Positions 63,362-64,000 of a DNA stretch of 64,000 nucleotides are shown piece by piece. Position 1 is the stretch's first letter; every line of letters begins with the position of its first letter. Source of the stretch: CAWUFC02 sp963921335 (GTDB lineage: Bacteria; Pseudomonadota; Gammaproteobacteria; Pseudomonadales; Halieaceae); contig CAWUFC020000002.1 in assembly GCA_963921335.3 (NCBI GenBank), forward strand, positions 1,674,001 to 1,738,000. Direction: 5' to 3'. The notes under the pieces are model-generated. The model saw only the letters and a program-made list of their open reading frames with translations. It made no database searches and was not told the DNA's origin. The position numbers were made by a program, and so were the translations under genes.

Positions 63362-64000
63362 TAAACCGTTCCTGGACATTGGCGCGCCTGCGCTGAATCT
63401 GGCTGCGGCGCTGCTCGGCGCTGAATTCGGTAACATCATCCGGCAGAAGTTCACGCAGCCTGGAAAACTCGACCAGTTCCGCTTGCGGATGCAGCGATTC
63501 GGGCAGCGCCATCTTTAGCCCCTGCCAGCGCAAGAAGATAAGCCCGCGTCGGTGGCCTTCTGTGTCCAGCCAGTTCTGGATACCCGGGTCCCGATGGGAA
63601 ACAACGGCATAACAGCGATCGTCGCCACTGCAAAACATCTGGTCGAGTGACAGTGAACTGGTGTGCGTCTCATAGTCGAGGCTGGTAAACCACAGATTGC
63701 CAAGCTGTATTGACTGGTAGCTGGCAGCGCTGGGAGCCACTGAAATGACGAGGGCCTGGTCATTATCCAGCTCGTAGGATCCGAACGCCGAGTACTGACC
63801 CACCAGGCCACCCTCGGTTGCGCGCGGCGCTGATACGTCATTGCGTTCAGACAAGGACCAGATTCTATTGGCGAAGCTGAACCAGGTGGCGCTGGCGTCG
63901 AACAGGTTTACGGACAGTTCCCTCAAGTTATTGGCCATGCGCACAGGACTTAGCGGCGTGCTGTGCTCGCCCTCCCCACCTATGCGTTCGATACGCAGTT
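63354..64000 (-). CDS. DUF1214-like protein (5' end beyond the window)
   Basis: The frame is open from the right edge to the stop at 63354, 215 visible residues, so the N-terminus lies outside the window. The blocks QLGNLWFTSLDYETH, AVVSHRDPGIQNWLDTEGH and LIFLRWQGL are typical of DUF1214 C-terminal domains. These often accompany DUF1254 or catabolic genes. It is coupled by overlap to the Rieske oxygenase gene and may help in the same pathway. A GTG at 63944 and an ATG at 63938 are internal, not starts, because coding-looking sequence continues upstream. Confidence 0.72.
   Translation of the reverse strand, partial: LRIERIGGEGEHSTPLSPVRMANNLRELSVNLFDASATWFSFANRIWSLSERNDVSAPRATEGGLVGQYSAFGSYELDNDQALVISVAPSAASYQSIQLGNLWFTSLDYETHTSSLSLDQMFCSGDDRCYAVVSHRDPGIQNWLDTEGHRRGLIFLRWQGLKMALPESLHPQAELVEFSRLRELLPDDVTEFSAEQRRSQIQRRRANVQERFNG

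Noticed and set aside
1..64000. Prophage, insertion sequence, CRISPR array, tRNA or rRNA gene
   Set aside because: No transposase, integrase, repeat-spacer pattern or cloverleaf was recognised by eye; a covariance search would be needed to exclude an unusual tRNA.

Overview
The window reads as a gene-dense, moderately GC-rich chromosome of a free-living, probably marine, gammaproteobacterium. The gene types (WS/DGAT acyltransferase, long isocitrate lyase, many thiolases and hydratases, P450, Rieske oxygenase, Baeyer-Villiger-type monooxygenase, Na+-coupled transporters) recall lipid- and terpenoid-degrading marine groups such as Halieaceae/Cellvibrionales. That placement is inference by gene content. 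I saw no tRNA, rRNA, CRISPR, phage or insertion sequence.

Layout. 1-8.1 kb: a truncated lipoprotein gene, a membrane protein, a quinone oxidoreductase, then a run of a two-domain AhpD/CMD-type redox protein (broken by an in-frame TGA that looks like selenocysteine), an Atm1-like ABC exporter, dinB and a WS/DGAT gene. 8.1-18 kb: an envelope protein, an MltF-like transglycosylase, an AsmA-like giant, threonine ammonia-lyase, and a DUF3604 - SnoaL - alcohol dehydrogenase run. 18-23.3 kb: nhaA, nhaR, and an operon of purK-, purE-, sbtA- and sbtB-like genes. The same four-box CGAA operator with the same promoter geometry lies upstream of nhaA and upstream of the purK-like gene, so the carboxylation/bicarbonate operon looks like part of the NhaR regulon. 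23.4-30.3 kb: a flavin monooxygenase, a Spy-like protein, a copper oxidase gene with a CopB-like tail and an internal amber codon, an SDR gene and isocitrate lyase. 30.5-36.5 kb: a second DUF3604 - GST - SnoaL - DHFR-like - DM13 - GNAT run and an EamA transporter. 36.6-42.8 kb (minus strand): a D-aminoacylase-type amidohydrolase, a second selenoprotein candidate (ArsC-like, UxxC), a TIM-barrel isomerase, a thiolase-like protein, a lipocalin-like protein and a FecR protein. 43-64 kb: small membrane and redox genes, paired MaoC-type half-hydratases, alkaline phosphatase, aldo/keto reductase, carotenoid oxygenase, two thiolases, a SYLF-barrel fusion, P450, an HD protein, a ZTP riboswitch ahead of a serine hydroxymethyltransferase gene, a Na/Pi transporter, a penicillin-acylase-type hydrolase and a Rieske oxygenase operon running off the right edge.

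The strongest signals are: (1) two unrelated thiol-redox genes whose catalytic cysteine position is TGA, each followed at 23-25 nt by a hairpin whose loop starts GUU, which together imply a selenocysteine-decoding host; (2) the duplicated NhaR-type operator that ties Na+/H+ antiport to a PurK/PurE/SbtA/SbtB bicarbonate operon; (3) a ZTP riboswitch; (4) fusion or degenerate proteins (oxidase-CopB with an amber stop, SYLF-barrel, thiolases lacking catalytic Cys). Two genes carry apparent disabling lesions that could also be sequence errors: the amber codon at 26714-26716 and a one-base deletion near 43645.
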